From Deroplatys truncata (taxonomy: Eukaryota > Arthropoda > Insecta > Mantodea > Mantidae): a DNA stretch of 64,000 nt. Of this stretch, positions 32,125-43,490 are shown piece after piece. Where the stretch lies: assembly GCA_030765065.1 (NCBI GenBank), contig CM060979.1:14351001-14415000 (forward strand). Reading direction: 5' to 3'. The notes under the pieces were generated by a model, which was not told the origin of the DNA, did no database searches, and saw nothing but the letters and a program-made list of their open reading frames with translations. Position 1 is the stretch's first letter. Every line of letters begins with the position of its first letter. Both the position numbers and the translations under genes were made by a program.

Positions 32125-32785
32125 AAGCTCATGTGTTGTACTGAATTTCTCTACTTGCTCTCCCACTAATTGTTCCTGTGAAGGCTTATTCTTCTGCCTA
32201 CTTCTTCTTAATCGAGATAAACTACTAAAAGTATAAGTGTAATATAAGCAAGGATAAGTATTTGAAAATTCAAACAAATAACAAAGAATATCTCAGACAT
32301 GGTTAACGGCACAAAACATTTATGTGAAATAAATTGTGTGCTTTAACGAGATCTACAGTTTTTGTGTAGTAAGATTTTCTCTATCTTTTACGGTTTACAT
32401 ATAATACAAATGTGATTCTAAAAGAAGAGCACTTCTCAGGCTATCACAGAAAATTCAATATATATATATATATATATATATTATGTAACATAGCATTTTA
32501 ATTAAAATCGTTAGCCATTTTTGAGAAAATAAAACATAAGTAAACATTTTCCACATAAAGGATAGTTTTGGGATGTGGTTGTTGTCTTTGGAATATATTG
32601 AACTTAATTACCAAGTTTGGATTTATCCAAATTTGCGATTTTAACTTATGCTGTTCACGAGCATACACACAGACCTTTTTCTAAAACTGCTTTCTTTTGG
32701 ATTCGGGGAATCTTAAAAGATGTATTTCCGGAGAAATCTCGGTGTCGAATTCTTGGGTGCAATGCAGTCATTTCCCTGCCTAAGG
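32125..32785 (+). mobile_element. Family A2 repeat, diverged
   Basis: TGTGTTGTACTGAATTTCTC at the 5' side, GTTAACGGCACAAAAC and GGATTCGGGGAATCTT later. Ends in degenerate sequence before SINE F. Contains the TA tract at 32458. Confidence 0.75.
32458..32482. repeat. TA microsatellite
   Basis: Twelve or so TA units within the family A2 copy, replacing the sequence GATATACATTTTATTTG found there in other copies. Confidence 0.9.
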
Positions 32786-32789
32786 CTAC

Positions 32790-33245
32790 CAATATCGAAT
32801 GAGAGGGCTCCGCTGTAAAGTGTGAGACTCGACCACTCTAACCATGGGTTTTTAGTGGTTTTCCCGGGTCGGTAGGCGAATGTTGGGGTGGTGTCTCTTC
32901 TACCGCACTTTTCTGTCTATCGTTTCCTTTATCATCATCATGTGTTTCAGGGTTTAAGGACCAGGCGGCGGTGGAGGTGAGTAGGTTTCTCCCTAGCGTC
33001 GGTGGATTGATGACAGACCCATCCTGTGTGAGTGGCTTCTCTTAAGGGACCCCCGGGGGATGCGTTCAATCTTGAATCTTTAGCGATCCGTCCACTCCTG
33101 AGCACTTGGTCTACCGGATCTGATCGCCCTTCGAGTCTCTCCTTCATGCCTCCCTCCCAGGAGGCGCGTTCGAAGCACAAAGGACCACATTGACCTACAT
33201 GCACTGCCCTATCCTGTTTTGGGGGGGGGCTCCTCCGTAACTAGG
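32790..33245 (+). mobile_element. SINE F, tRNA-like head degenerate
   Basis: It shares the core CCATGGGTTTTTAGTGG, CCCGGGTCGGTAGGCGAATG and the long GC-rich 3' body (TCGCCCTTCGAGTCTCTCC, CCTCCCTCCCAGGAGGCGCG) with copies at 46120 and 48981. The body ends at GGGGGGGCTCCTCCGT. The head lacks a clear B box. Minus-strand frames here are incidental. Confidence 0.72.
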
Positions 33246-33820
33246 GAAGCCGATTATTCTGCTTTTTGGAATTAAGTAGATGTTTGAAAGATTCGATGCA
33301 TATTACGACATATTGCTGTGTCTGGTGTGCTTGTTTTGAAAAAGAAAACCCATTCTGCGATTCTTCCAGATAAATCTCCCAGCTGCATGGAAACATGAAT
33401 TGCTTTACAGCTCAAACAACAGTCTACGTGCTGGGCAGTTTTTATCACACAGAAAAGGTTATGTTTCCGTCTTTTTAGAAACATCTTCTGATTCTAGTTT
33501 CTTCTGCTACACGTTCATATTGTCCTCTTGGCTTTCAGCGCACGACTCTATGAATATGGTACAAATATAGGTCAGTACTGACTCGTGTCTATAGCTTCCT
33601 GGCTTACACGTTCTTCTATCTTGCACAATACTCTATCTGTGGTCGAATGGCCAGCATTCTGGATTATTAATCCTGGATTCAAATACTCAAATTTATTCAC
33701 CGCTTTATTTCAATACAGAAATATTGCCTTCATCAACAATACAATTATTAGTACAAAAAGAACGCGTCTAATTAGATGTAATACACAAATCCTAATTTGT
33801 TTTACTCTATGTTAGTTTAC
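33246..33820. other. Gap: no recognisable gene
   Basis: A 70-codon minus-strand frame (33272-33484) has scattered cysteines (VDCCLSCKA) but no known pattern. No repeat identified. Confidence 0.45.
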
Positions 33821-33985
33821 GTCGCTGTAACTTCTTGATCATATGGCGACGGATTTGTTGATGAATAACTCTCAGTACGATATGTGACGTACAGTTAGCC
33901 TTCTAAGTCTCATCCCTATAACTACCTCTTCATGCCGCCCCCACACAGAAAGGCGGCTAGCCTTCTAGGTCTCATTCTTGGAAAT
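33821..33985 (-). mobile_element. Fragment of element E, minisatellite end
   Basis: ATGGCGACGGATTTGTTGATG followed by ACAGTTAGCCTTCTAAGTC matches 21305-21400, with one shortened repeat unit. It stops at TCTAGGTCTCATTC. Only about one and a half units are present, compared with about 12 at 21355-22700. Confidence 0.8.
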
Positions 33986-34004
33986 CTGGTAACAATGTAT
34001 AAGC

Positions 34005-34245
34005 AGCAAAATAGTTTTAACACAAATGCTGATATTCATGACTATAATACAAGAAATAAATTTAAACTGCATATTGCAGGTCATAAAAAAACCCTCCCCA
34101 CATATTTTTTTAAAAAAGAGTTAAAACCCCAACAGTCTTCAAAACAGATTTGAAAAAATTCCTAATACAGGGTTGTTTTTATTCAGTGGAAAAATGTCTA
34201 GAAATGAATTAGTTTATAAGCTTTATTATGGAATATACTATGTTT
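34005..34245 (+). pseudogene. LINE reverse transcriptase C-terminal fragment
   Basis: Reads ADIHDYNTRNKFKLHIAGHK and, after a frame change near 34140, KTDLKKFLIQGCFYSVEKCL. These match the conserved end of many non-LTR reverse transcriptase ORFs (YxTRN..L, then FK..L..FL....FYSV). A different lineage from the LINE at 10617-18398. About 70 residues survive. Confidence 0.7.
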
Positions 34246-34295
34246 ACAATTCCAAGATTTAGTTTAAGTACCTACTCATGTAATAAATTAGGATA

Positions 34296-34655
34296 ACCGA
34301 GCGGAATGGCTCAGGCGGTAAAGTCTGTGGCCTGCATTCGAGAGGTCCCGAGTTCAAATCCCATGGGCCAACCAATCTGTCTGACGTTTTTTCGTAGTTT
34401 TCCTCAGTCGTCAAGGTAATAAATACTGGATTGGATATTTAATACCACGACCCAAAGTTCCACCTTAAGTCTAAAACAATAGTAAAATGTAAAATAAGTG
34501 GTAATAGGGAATGCTATGTCATCTATCTACAGACAATGCAGTTAGACTGGACGGCATCTGCACGACATGAAGCAGGTGGTTACAGGGATGAGACCTAAAA
34601 GGCTAACTGTCCACCTTTATATGGTGGCGACGGTTAGAGTGGATGGCACCCTAAT
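34296..34655 (+). mobile_element. Element E, tRNA-headed, with a single tail unit
   Basis: The head contains TGGCTCAGGCGG (A box, 34307) and GAGTTCAAATCCC (B box, near 34350). The body includes TTTTTCGTAGTTTTCCTCAG and CCACGACCCAAAGTTCCACC, and the tail is the complement of one 105-bp unit (CAGGTGGTTACAGGGATGAG, GGCTAACTGTCC). It is the compact equivalent of 21290-22895. The tail ends where SINE D begins. Confidence 0.8.
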
Positions 34656-34805
34656 GCCGTAAATCTACGACACGGGACCACCGGCTTTACTTCCCTTCCT
34701 AAGGATTTTACGCCCGAAAAACATCCATCGCCCTCCGCCTGGTTTGAACCCGCAACCTCGGGAACTAGAGGCTAGCATGGTAACCACTACACCACGGAGG
34801 GCGGC
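34656..34805 (-). mobile_element. SINE D head fragment joined to element E
   Basis: It has the tRNA-like head (complement of ACTACACCACGGAGG) and the first part of the body, but no tail. The breakpoint is at GCCGTAAATCTACGAC, directly after element E (ACCCTAATGCC). SINE D copies normally lose the head, not the tail, so this is a recombination or deletion product. Confidence 0.85.
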
Positions 34806-34811
34806 GCATGT

Positions 34812-35140
34812 GCGTGCGTGACTGTCTATGTGTCTGCGAACGCCATAACTCAAAAACGAAATGTCGGATAAATACCAAATATGCGACACGAAGGTTTTCA
34901 ACAATATCCCTCCATTCTAAACTACCCTTTACTAATTTTGATTTCTAAAAAATAGCTCTAACGATTTTGAACTAAATATCACATATGTATATCTTGCATT
35001 TTCTGGGAATAGCATGTGAATTCTCATTCGGAAGGAATTTTGTATAATCTTGTATAACTGGTAAACGTTAAGGGATAGACGAAAACGTACTACACAAGAA
35101 ATGTAGATCTCTTTAAAACACACAATTTATTTGTGCACGT
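34812..35140 (-). mobile_element. Family A2 fragment
   Basis: Reverse middle section from GTCTGCGAACGCCATAACTC to CTTTAAAACACACAATTTATT. Both termini are missing. Confidence 0.8.
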
Positions 35141-35689
35141 TTTAAGGAGCTTCTGCGCATGCGCAACTGATATGACGTAATTACCTTATGGGGCCAAATA
35201 GATACGGGTCGTGCACACGTGAAGAAGTGCAATAGTGCGTGAAGCTTTCCCCACACCCTGTTTCGATACTGTCACTACGATTTTACGTCGCTGTCACTAG
35301 GTGATAGCACACTACGCAGGAGTCATTGTAGCAGAAGTAGGTAACGTGCACGACACGGAAACTTCTCCGGGTTATTCCAGACCATTCATACTCTCAACTA
35401 CAATTTAATCCACACATTACTTCGTGTTTGCCCTAACACAATGTACATAACTACAAATTAAGCAAAAAAAACCCTTTCTTTCTTCAGACGAGTTATGTAT
35501 TATTATTGTTATATGGAAGAATAGTGCAATGGATTTAAATTCCATGAATAAAGTTAATACTTTTTATAACGATGGCTACACATGCAAATCTTTGGGAACA
35601 GCTGTAGTTGTATCAATTTATTCATAACATACGGGGGCTGTCCCAGAAGTTCCCGGCATAACAAAGAAAACACAAAAATTTCAGGAAAA
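35141..35689. other. Gap: no recognisable gene
   Basis: No shared repeat or coding similarity. It includes CTGCGCATGCGCAAC near 35152, a short CG-containing palindrome. Confidence 0.45.
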
Positions 35690-36652
35690 AATCTGATGTG
35701 TTACACTCACATGACTTTCTCTACTCTTGTACAAACTATTTTCACAAACTCTTATGCTCCATCTATTTCATATTAATCGAGATAAACATTTGCAGAAACG
35801 ATCTTTTGAGATGCAAAGAGAATTACATTTTACACATAGCGACCAGTTCTAAAAATATTTGACTATCGCTTAAGGCCTACTATGTTCCTCTTGTTTTGTA
35901 ATTGCAAGGGCAATATAGAAATACAGTAGCCTTTAAGCACATACATATCTCTTAATAGCTGGTTGCTAGGTGCAGCACCATTCGCTTTGTCACAGATTAA
36001 TACTCTTTGCATATCCAAGACAAGAAAATGAATAACGAATTCCTATTTGAGAAAATAAGTATTGAAAAATTTAAGAGAATAACAAGCAATATCTCGAAAA
36101 TGGTTCACTCAACAAACAAAAATGGATATGACATAAATTATGTATTTTAACGCGATCTACATTTTTTGTGTAGTAAAATTTTGTCTATCTCTTATGGTTT
36201 ACCAGTTATGCAAAAGTCTTTCACAATGAAGAATACTTTTGGAGACATTCGCAGAAAATTCGAGATATACATTTCATTTGTCATGAACATATCTTAAACG
36301 TATGATATTTTAATCAAAATCGTTAGAGCCATTTTTGAGAAAATTAAAATTTTCGAAAAATGTTCCATGTAAAGGGTAGTCCGGGGTGGGGGGATTTTCT
36401 TAAAAACCTTCGTGTCGCATCTATTAAAGATACTGAACGTAAATACCAAGTTTGGTGTTTATCCGACTGTTCGTTTCTGAGTTATGCTGTTCACACACAT
36501 ACAGACACACACACGGACATGTTTCCAAAAATGCTTTTTTTGGATTCAGGGGGTCTCAAAACATATATTTCCGGTGAAATCACGGTATCGAATTTTTGGG
36601 TGGAATACAATACTTCCCCTATTTACTATATATACGTAGTAGAGAAATAAAA
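35690..36652 (+). mobile_element. Family A1 repeat, full length
   Basis: Starts AAAAATCTGATGTGTTACAC and ends TACGTAGTAGAGAAATAAAAA. Its 3' hairpin region carries an extra TATA (ACTATATATACGTAGTAG). A mariner element abuts the 3' end. A 96-codon frame (36360-36650) spans its 3' third but is repeat-encoded. Confidence 0.92.
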
Positions 36653-37860
36653 ACCTCTTTATTTCTCTACATAGTCTCCTTTCCGCTCGATACACTTTTC
36701 CCAGCAATGTTCAATAGCTTCGATACCCTGCTTATAGTGAGAACCATCGAGTTCTGCAAAATAACCATCAATGCAGACTCCACCTCTTCATTGTTGGCAA
36801 ATCTTTTACCACCAAGCCATTTCTTCATCTTTAGAAACAGAAAATAATCAGAGGGGGCTAAGTCTGGCGAATAGGGTGCATGAGGAAGCAATTCGAACTT
36901 TAACTCATTGATTTTGGCCATGGCGATTATGGATGTGTGAACTAGTGCATTGTCTTGATGAAACAGAACCTTCTTTTTCCATAAATGCGAGCGTTTTTTG
37001 CTTGATTTTATCATTCAAACGCTGCAATAAGTTTCCATAATACTCGCCATTGATTGCTTTTCCTTTTTGAAGATAATCAATGAAAATTATCCCACGCGCA
37101 TCCCAAAAAACTGACGCCATGAGCTTGGCTGCAGATGAAATTGTCTTCGCCTTTTTTGGAGCCGATTCTCCCCTTTCAATCCACTGTTTTGACTGTTCCT
37201 TCGTCTCAGGTGTGAACTAATGGACTCATGTTTCATCCATGGTTATGAATCCAAGCAAAAACTCGGCTTTATTGCAGCGAAACATCGCCAAACACTCGAC
37301 TGAAACATCCTCACGATGCGGGTTTTGTTCCATTGTGAGTAAACGCGGCACCCATCCTGCGCGCAGCTTTCTCATGGCTAAATTTTCAGTTAGTGTGCGA
37401 TGTACGGCACTTTTTTAAATGCCTAAGGTGTCTGCTAGCTCGCGCACTTTCAGTCGACGGTCATCCAATACCATTTTGTGGATTTTCTTCACAATTTCTG
37501 GCGTGGCCACCTCATTTGGTCGACCACTGCGATGTTCGTCTTGGCAGCTCGTACGGCCTCGCTTAAACTCTGCCACTCAATATGTTACTGTTGTAAACGA
37601 AGGAGCAGATTCCCGCAGAGTAGAATCTAGCTCAGCTTTAATATTAGTTGTACTAAGACCTTTCAAATGAAAGTATTTTATAACATAACGATGAGCAGTT
37701 TTACCATGTTTACAAATTTGTTAAGAGAGTTCACTATTAATAGCTGCCAAATAATTACTAAACAATGTAGCATCGTCAAACTTCAGACTTAAGCTTTATA
37801 AGGTTGGTACTTTCTACCATAGTCATTTGTTTGAAACAACAACCGCTATATATGTATACG
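36653..37860 (-). mobile_element. mariner (DD34D) element
   Basis: A minus-strand transposase relic spans almost the whole interval, with short untranslated flanks. The left boundary touches the A1 3' end, and CTCTTTATTTCTCTAC at 36655 partly repeats it. I cannot fix the terminal repeats with certainty. Confidence 0.8.
36664..37790 (-). pseudogene. mariner transposase, nearly full length, inactivated
   Basis: Order on the minus strand: an N-terminal part with GRPNEVATPEIVKKIHKMVL, GFITMDET (first D), an ASVFWDARGIIFIDYLQKG block, VLFHQDNALVHTS (second D) and PYSPDLAPSDYFLF (third D). I count 34 residues between the second and third D, the mariner DD34D pattern. Stops occur before VAEFKRG, before KSAVHR and after MDET, and a frame change follows NDKIKQK. 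It ends at the stop near 36667. Confidence 0.9.
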
Positions 37861-38262
37861 TCAGGTTTGGGACTTTTGGGACTATCCTCGTATTGCGCAG
37901 CATATCGTATTTCACGTTTTCAGGGCTTCTGAATCTAAAATTTTGTCAACTCCCAAAATGTATACTAACGAGCCGCTACTGTATTAGATTATAGGTTAAC
38001 ATTTGAGAAAATGTTTGTGAATAATGGTGTAATTAAATGAGATTACTCGGTTTTTATTTTTACCATTTTGGCTTACGTATTCTACAGTTATTTCACTGCT
38101 GCCTCTGTGACAAACATAAGTACCGCTAACAGATGGCTTTAGAGCAAATATTAGTAGAGGGTTTATTTGTCCTCTTTCTCTTGCAGAAGTGAGCATATGG
38201 CGCGTGTCTCGTGGTCGCTAGCTTACGTCAGGAAGTCCCTTGTTTTATCAACTAGCATTGCT
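37861..38262. other. Gap: no recognisable gene
   Basis: Short frames only. No repeat shared with the rest of the window. Confidence 0.45.
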
Positions 38263-38548
38263 TACATTTTTACTTTCTCTACCACGTATTTAAGTAGGCA
38301 GAGGAAACATTGTAAAAATTCGATACTGATTTTCACCGATACTATATGTTTTGAGACTCCCTGAATCTCCCCTAGTTTTCTTAGAAAAATATACTGTGTG
38401 TGTTTGTCTATTTGTGCAGCAAAACTCAAAAACGAAAACTTGGATAAATATCAAACTTGGTATTTAAGTTCATTACCTTCCAAAGATGTGGAAAAAAGGA
38501 TTTTCTATAAAATCTGCCAATCCCGAACTACCCTTTACATGAAAAAAA
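38263..38548 (-). mobile_element. Family A repeat, 3' portion
   Basis: TTTTTACTTTCTCTACCACG to CTACCCTTTACATGAAAA, reverse orientation. It is cut where a plus-strand A2 copy begins (AAAAAAATCTGACATATTTC). Confidence 0.82.
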
Positions 38549-39318
38549 ATCTGACATATTTCATTCACATGACTTTCTCCACTCTATCGCTTATTAGTGA
38601 CTATTTTCCTATCTACTTCATTTTAATCGAGATAAACCTTTCTAGAAATAGCTGCATTAGACTTTACGCTATAGATACAAATGTTTGTAATATGAACTGC
38701 ATGCTATATGTCGGCCTTAAAATTCCATACTGTTTCCATGACATCGCGACAAACAACTGAAAATCGAGACAGGATTTTTCAACAAAGTATTGAATAATTC
38801 AAACCATTAATAACAGATATCTCGGAAACGGCTGATGCTACAAAAAAGGTTATTTGAAATAAATTGTGTGTTTTAAAGAGTTCTACATATTTATGTAGTA
38901 CGTTTTTGTCTATCCCTTAACGTTTGCCTGTTATACAAGATTATACAAAATTCCTTCCGAATGGAGAGTATTTCACAGGCTATTCTTAAAAAAATTCAAG
39001 ATATACATTTTATTTTACATGTAAATTCTGTAATATATGCTGTTTTAATCAAAATCCTTAAAGGCATTTTTTAAAAAAATAAAAATTTTCGAAAAATGCT
39101 CCATGTAAAAGCTAGTTTTGGGTGGGGGGATTATTCTGAAAACATTCTTGTCTCATCTTTGGAAATGCTGAACCTAAATACCAAGTTTGGTATTCATCTG
39201 ACTCTTCGAATTGCTATATTTTTTCAGGGGTCTCAAAACATGTATTTCCGGTGAAATCTCGGTATAAAACTTTTGAGTGTAATACCTTCTCTACCTACTA
39301 TGTACTGCCGAGTGCAAA
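38549..39318 (+). mobile_element. Family A2 repeat, near full length
   Basis: Starts AATCTGACATATTTCATTC and includes GTCGGCCTTAAAATTCC and GTAGTACGTTTTTGTC. The 3' end is degenerate (CTACTATGTACTGCCGAGTG). It lies inside the preceding reverse copy at its T-run, as expected for a T-rich target. Confidence 0.82.
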
Positions 39319-39684
39319 AACAAAAAAACGTGCCAATGCCGTTGGATACTTTTAGTGTTTTCCATTCTTGAACGTTGGCAGAATCTCCTCATTATTTGTG
39401 GTCCTCGCCTGCCTTAAGTGAGCTATTCTCTAATTGGTTTTAGCATAAGTCCGATACGCTAGCATTACCCTATGGAGAAAGGTCAGGCCTAGCTGGACCA
39501 TGAAAGGGGTTGAGAATTGCCTACATGTCACCTGAATGATTGAAACAATATACCTCCCGAAGACTGTCCCTACTAGCCCCTGAATGAGTCCGGCTCTTAT
39601 TGGTTCGACATTCAAACATTAACCTCTGTATCTGAATGGAAGGCGTGTTAATTATTCATTGCCAACTTAAATGCTTTGATATAT
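39319..39684. other. Gap: no recognisable gene
   Basis: No repeat or protein similarity seen. One 61-codon reverse frame is not convincing. Confidence 0.45.
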
Positions 39685-39870
39685 ATTTTTTTATTTTCTC
39701 AAAAACGGCTTTAACGATTTTGATTAAAATAACACATATTAAATTACAATATTTACATTACAAATAAAATATATATTTTCAATTTTCTGGGAATAGCCTG
39801 TGAAGTCCTCTTCATTCGGAAGGAACTTTGATAGTCATGTATAACTGATGGGCAAATACTTACTACACAA
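39685..39870 (-). mobile_element. Family A2 fragment
   Basis: TTTTCTCAAAAACGGCTTTAACG through GATGGGCAAATACTTACTACAC, reverse. It is interrupted by a plus-strand A copy at an A/T-run. Confidence 0.75.
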
Positions 39871-39875
39871 AATCT

Positions 39876-41075
39876 GATATGTTGCGTTCACATGAATTTC
39901 ACTACCTAATATCGTTTATTTTTCTCTGTACAATCGAAATAAACCTTTGCAGAAATTGTTTCATTACGATTTCCTTGTAGGTGCAAGAGGAATACAGGAA
40001 ATCAAATCAGGTGTTCAAAAGCGAGATACTATATGCTGGCCTTGAAATTACATACTCTTTCCACTATTTTGCGAGAAAGAAGTGAATAACGACAGCACTT
40101 TAAGAAATGACTAAGCGTTGAAACATTGGAACCAATAATAAGAATGTCTTAGAAATGGCAATTGCCCAGAAATAGTTATTTGAAATATATGAAGTGTTTT
40201 AAAGAAGGCTGCATTTTTTATATAGTACGTTTTTGTCTATTTCTATTACCCGTGATATAAAATTATACAAAATCCTTCCAAATGAAGATAACTTTATAGG
40301 CTATTCTTAGAAGATTCAAGACATATATTTTGTAAAATAAGTATCTTAATTATATGGTATATTAATTAAAATTGTTCTCGGCTATTTTTGAGAAAATTAA
40401 AAAATTATCGAAAAAAATTCCACGTAAGGGTAGTTTATAGTGGGTCATTTTCTAAAAAAATCTTTGTTTTGCATCTTTGGAAAATACTGAAAACCAAGTT
40501 ACCGGAGAGATGGCGTAGGGGTAACGCGTACCCGGCGAATTCGGGGAGGGTTAATTACATCCCCCGAATTTCCTGTCCCTCCATTTCACCTCCTTTCTCA
40601 TCTTCCTTCACATTTCATTTGTTTGGTTGTTTCAGGGTTGCAAGAGTCGGCAGGAGTGTCGGAGTTACATGCCGGGTAAAAGGATGCTCTCTGTAAAACT
40701 TCGTACCCTAGAAACAGGGCGGTCCCCCCCCCAGTGGGATATGCAAGCCTGCAGGGGGGAGGGGAACCGGTTATATCAGCTGCCACCAGGGAGTTTCAAC
40801 CTGGAAAATGTAAGGACCTTGCCCTCTGCTCTGTCGTGCCTCCTACGCTCCTGATCATACGTCGTAAATACCAAGCTCGGTATTTATCGTACTTTCCGTT
40901 TTTGAGTTATGCTGTTATTACACATGGACCTTTTTCTATTTTTTTTGTTTCAGAGGACCTCAAAACATGTATTTTCGAGGAAACCTCTGTATCGAATTTT
41001 GCAATACCTTCTTTAGTTACTATGGTACATAGCTTACGTAGTTTTCCTGCTTTAGTGAGTAGAGAAACTCATGTG
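39876..41075 (+). mobile_element. Family A2 repeat, split by SINE F
   Basis: The 5' end AAAATCTGATATGTTGCG and blocks GTTCAAAAGCGAGATAC and GTTTTTGTCTATTTC precede the SINE. After it, AAATACCAAGCTCGG and TTTTGAGTTATGCTG continue to 41075, where GAGTAGAGAAACTCATGTG resembles a reversed 5' end. Confidence 0.75.
40500..40866 (+). mobile_element. SINE F, internally shortened
   Basis: The head carries GAGATGGCGTAGGGGTAACG. The body shares GTTTCAGGGTTG and AAAAGGATGCTC with 48981-49530. The flanks ACCAAGTT and TACCAAGCT suggest a target duplication inside family A2. Confidence 0.68.
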
Positions 41076-41444
41076 AATGTAAGACATTAAAGATTCGGCA
41101 GCTAAACAATCGTACCTCACCTCAGCTACATTTTGGTGGCTAATTCACCTTCTTCTCCTCTTCTACCGTATTTCCCCGTTCCTCTTCCTGCAGACAGTTT
41201 GTTTTCAGCCCCTTCTTCTACAGAAAGAACAATAGAGCGGGCATGTAAGTGGTTCAGCGGCTTAAGTAAACACTTTTATTCATTGGGAAACATGAATAAT
41301 GCTTCATTCAATTTCTTAAGTGGCACTTGCTGACACATGGTGTTAGGGAATTCAGAACCACAAGAAGCAGCAATAGCCTGCCCTCAACTGTGTGTAGTGT
41401 GCTAAGGCATTTGGCACTAATACTTGTGCCCCTGTGGTGTCATA
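41076..41444. other. Gap: no recognisable gene
   Basis: Nothing recognised. Short frames only. Confidence 0.45.
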
Positions 41445-41906
41445 TTACTTTCCCTACCACGTGCATCATGGTAGGCAGAGAAGGTACTGCATTCCACCCA
41501 GAGATTATACCGGAAAATACGTGTTTTGAGGCCCCTCAAACCAATAAAGGAATCTTTAGAAAAAGGTCCGCGTGTGAACAGCATAACTCAAAAACGAGAA
41601 GTCGGATAAATACCAAACTTGGTATTTCGGTTCAGTATCTTTCAAAGATGTGACAGGAATTTTCAAGAAACTTCCCCCCCACATCAACTACCCTTTACAT
41701 GAAACATTTTACGAAATTTTTGATTTTCTAAAAAAATGACTAACGATTTTTATTAAAGTGTCATATATTAAAGATATTTACTGACAAATAAAATGTATAT
41801 CTTGAATTTTCTGAGAATAGCTTGTGAAGCCCACTTTCGGAAATAATTTTCTGTAATTTTGTATAACTGGTAAACGTTAAGCGATAGACGAAAACGTGCT
41901 ACACAA
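41445..41906 (-). mobile_element. Family A2 repeat, 5'-truncated by A1
   Basis: From ATTACTTTCCCTACCACG (3' end) to GAAAACGTGCTACACAAAAA, reverse. A plus-strand A1 copy begins at that A-run. Confidence 0.83.
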
Positions 41907-42783
41907 AAATTCTGTGTTACGCTCACATGACTTTCTCTACTCTTGTACAAACTATTTTTACAAACTCTTATTCTCCATCTATTTCATATTAATCGAGATA
42001 AATATTTGCAGAAACGATCTTTTGACATGCAAAGAGAATTACATTTTACACATAGCGACCAGTTCTAAAAATATTTGACTGTCGCTTAAGGCGTACTATG
42101 TTCCCCTTGTTTTGTATTTACAAGGGCGATATAGAAAAACAGTAGCCTTTAAGCACATACTTATCTCTTAATAGCTGGTTGCTAGGTGCAGCACCATTCT
42201 CTTTGCCACAGATTAATACTCTTTGCATATCCAAGATAAAAAAATGAATAACGAATTCCCATTTGAGAAAATAACTGTTGAAGAATTTAAGGAAATAACA
42301 AGCAATATCTCGAAAATGGCTCACTCAACAAAAAAATGTATATGACATAAATTGTGTATTTTAACGCGATCTACATTTTTTGTGCAGTAAATTTCTGTCT
42401 ATCTCTTATGGTTTACCAGTTATGCAAAAGTCGTTCACAATGAAGAATACTTTTGAAGACGTTCCCAGAAAATTCAAGATATACATTTTATTTGTCATGA
42501 AAATATCTTAAACATATGATATTTATTCAAAATCGCTAGAGCCATTTTTGAGAAAATTAAAATTTTCGAAAAATTTTCCATGTAAAGGGTAGTCTGGGGT
42601 GGGGGTAGTTTCTTGAAAACCTTCGTGTCGCATCTCTGGAAGATACTGAACCTAAATACCAAGTTTGGTGTTTATCCAACTGTCCGTTTCTGAGTTATGC
42701 TGTTCACAGACACACACACGGACATGTTTCCAAAAATGCTTTTTATGGATTCAGGGGGTCTCAAAGCATGTATTTCCGGTGGG
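41907..42783 (+). mobile_element. Family A1 repeat, lacks the 3' terminus
   Basis: Starts TTCTGTGTTACGCTCACATG and runs to CATGTATTTCCGGTG, where it stops about 70 bp before the expected 3' hairpin and unrelated sequence (GGGTCCTCGATGAGCC) follows. The CA tract is short (42707-42720). Confidence 0.88.
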
Positions 42784-42924
42784 GTCCTCGATGAGCCTTC
42801 AGAACAATAGGTGAGCAACGAACGCATTATTTCCCCGTAGTTTTTATTGTTTCAGAACATTCCTTTCAGTTGTTTCCAGTAGCTTCCCCTTCTAGAGCAT
42901 TCCGCTTGTATGCGGGACCTATAT

Positions 42925-43490
42925 AAGGGTATGCTCTGTGCAGAGCTTAATTAGGCCAGTCATGACCTACGCGGCTCCAGCCTGGGGCCACTGCGCCAAA
43001 ACTCATAGGCCCTCCGAATAATAACAAAAGTCCCAAAAACAGTCCCATTGGACTTGCTGCACGACGACACCAGAATGCACACGGTTGAGGAGTAAATCAA
43101 GAAACTAGCATACCAAATGTATAAGCAGGCCCAAAACAGCCACAACCCAACCATTAGTGACCTGGGACGATATGACGGCACCAAGAACAAACACAACCGG
43201 CCACTATCGCTCTTTGACCGCACCATCCCACTGAACCGTCACAGCACAGACGACCAAGAAGCCATCACGATGTACCTCGACAGCCTCATACCACCATAGA
43301 CACCGAAGTGCCCACAAGACCCCGGGTGGATGCTCTTCCCCTCCCGGGGCGGATCGGGGCCACTGGGCAGCCCCAACCTAAGGTGACCACGGCGCACACC
43401 AGGATAAGAGAGGAATGTACAGCAGAAAACGAAGAAGAAGAAGAAGGGAAAAATAATAAATAAATAAAAAATAAGAAGAAAATAAATTGG
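42925..43490 (+). pseudogene. Jockey-like LINE ORF2 C-terminus and A-rich tail
   Basis: Reads LIRPVMTYAAPAWGHCAKTH, then frame breaks, then YQMYKQAQNSHNPTISDLGR up to the stop at 43299. These match the thumb and C-terminal region of Jockey-type reverse transcriptase ORFs (RPVLTYA.P.WG; N..I..L). The 3' end is an A-rich tract with AAGAAGAAG and AATAAATAAATAAA (43428-43486), consistent with a LINE tail. Confidence 0.75.

Noticed and set aside
32458..32482. TA tract as a promoter TATA region
   Set aside because: It lies inside a dead family A2 copy where other copies have a different sequence; it is a microsatellite.
34296..34370. Functional tRNA gene
   Set aside because: A and B boxes are present but the cloverleaf and anticodon stem are not credible, and the sequence continues into a repeated SINE body.
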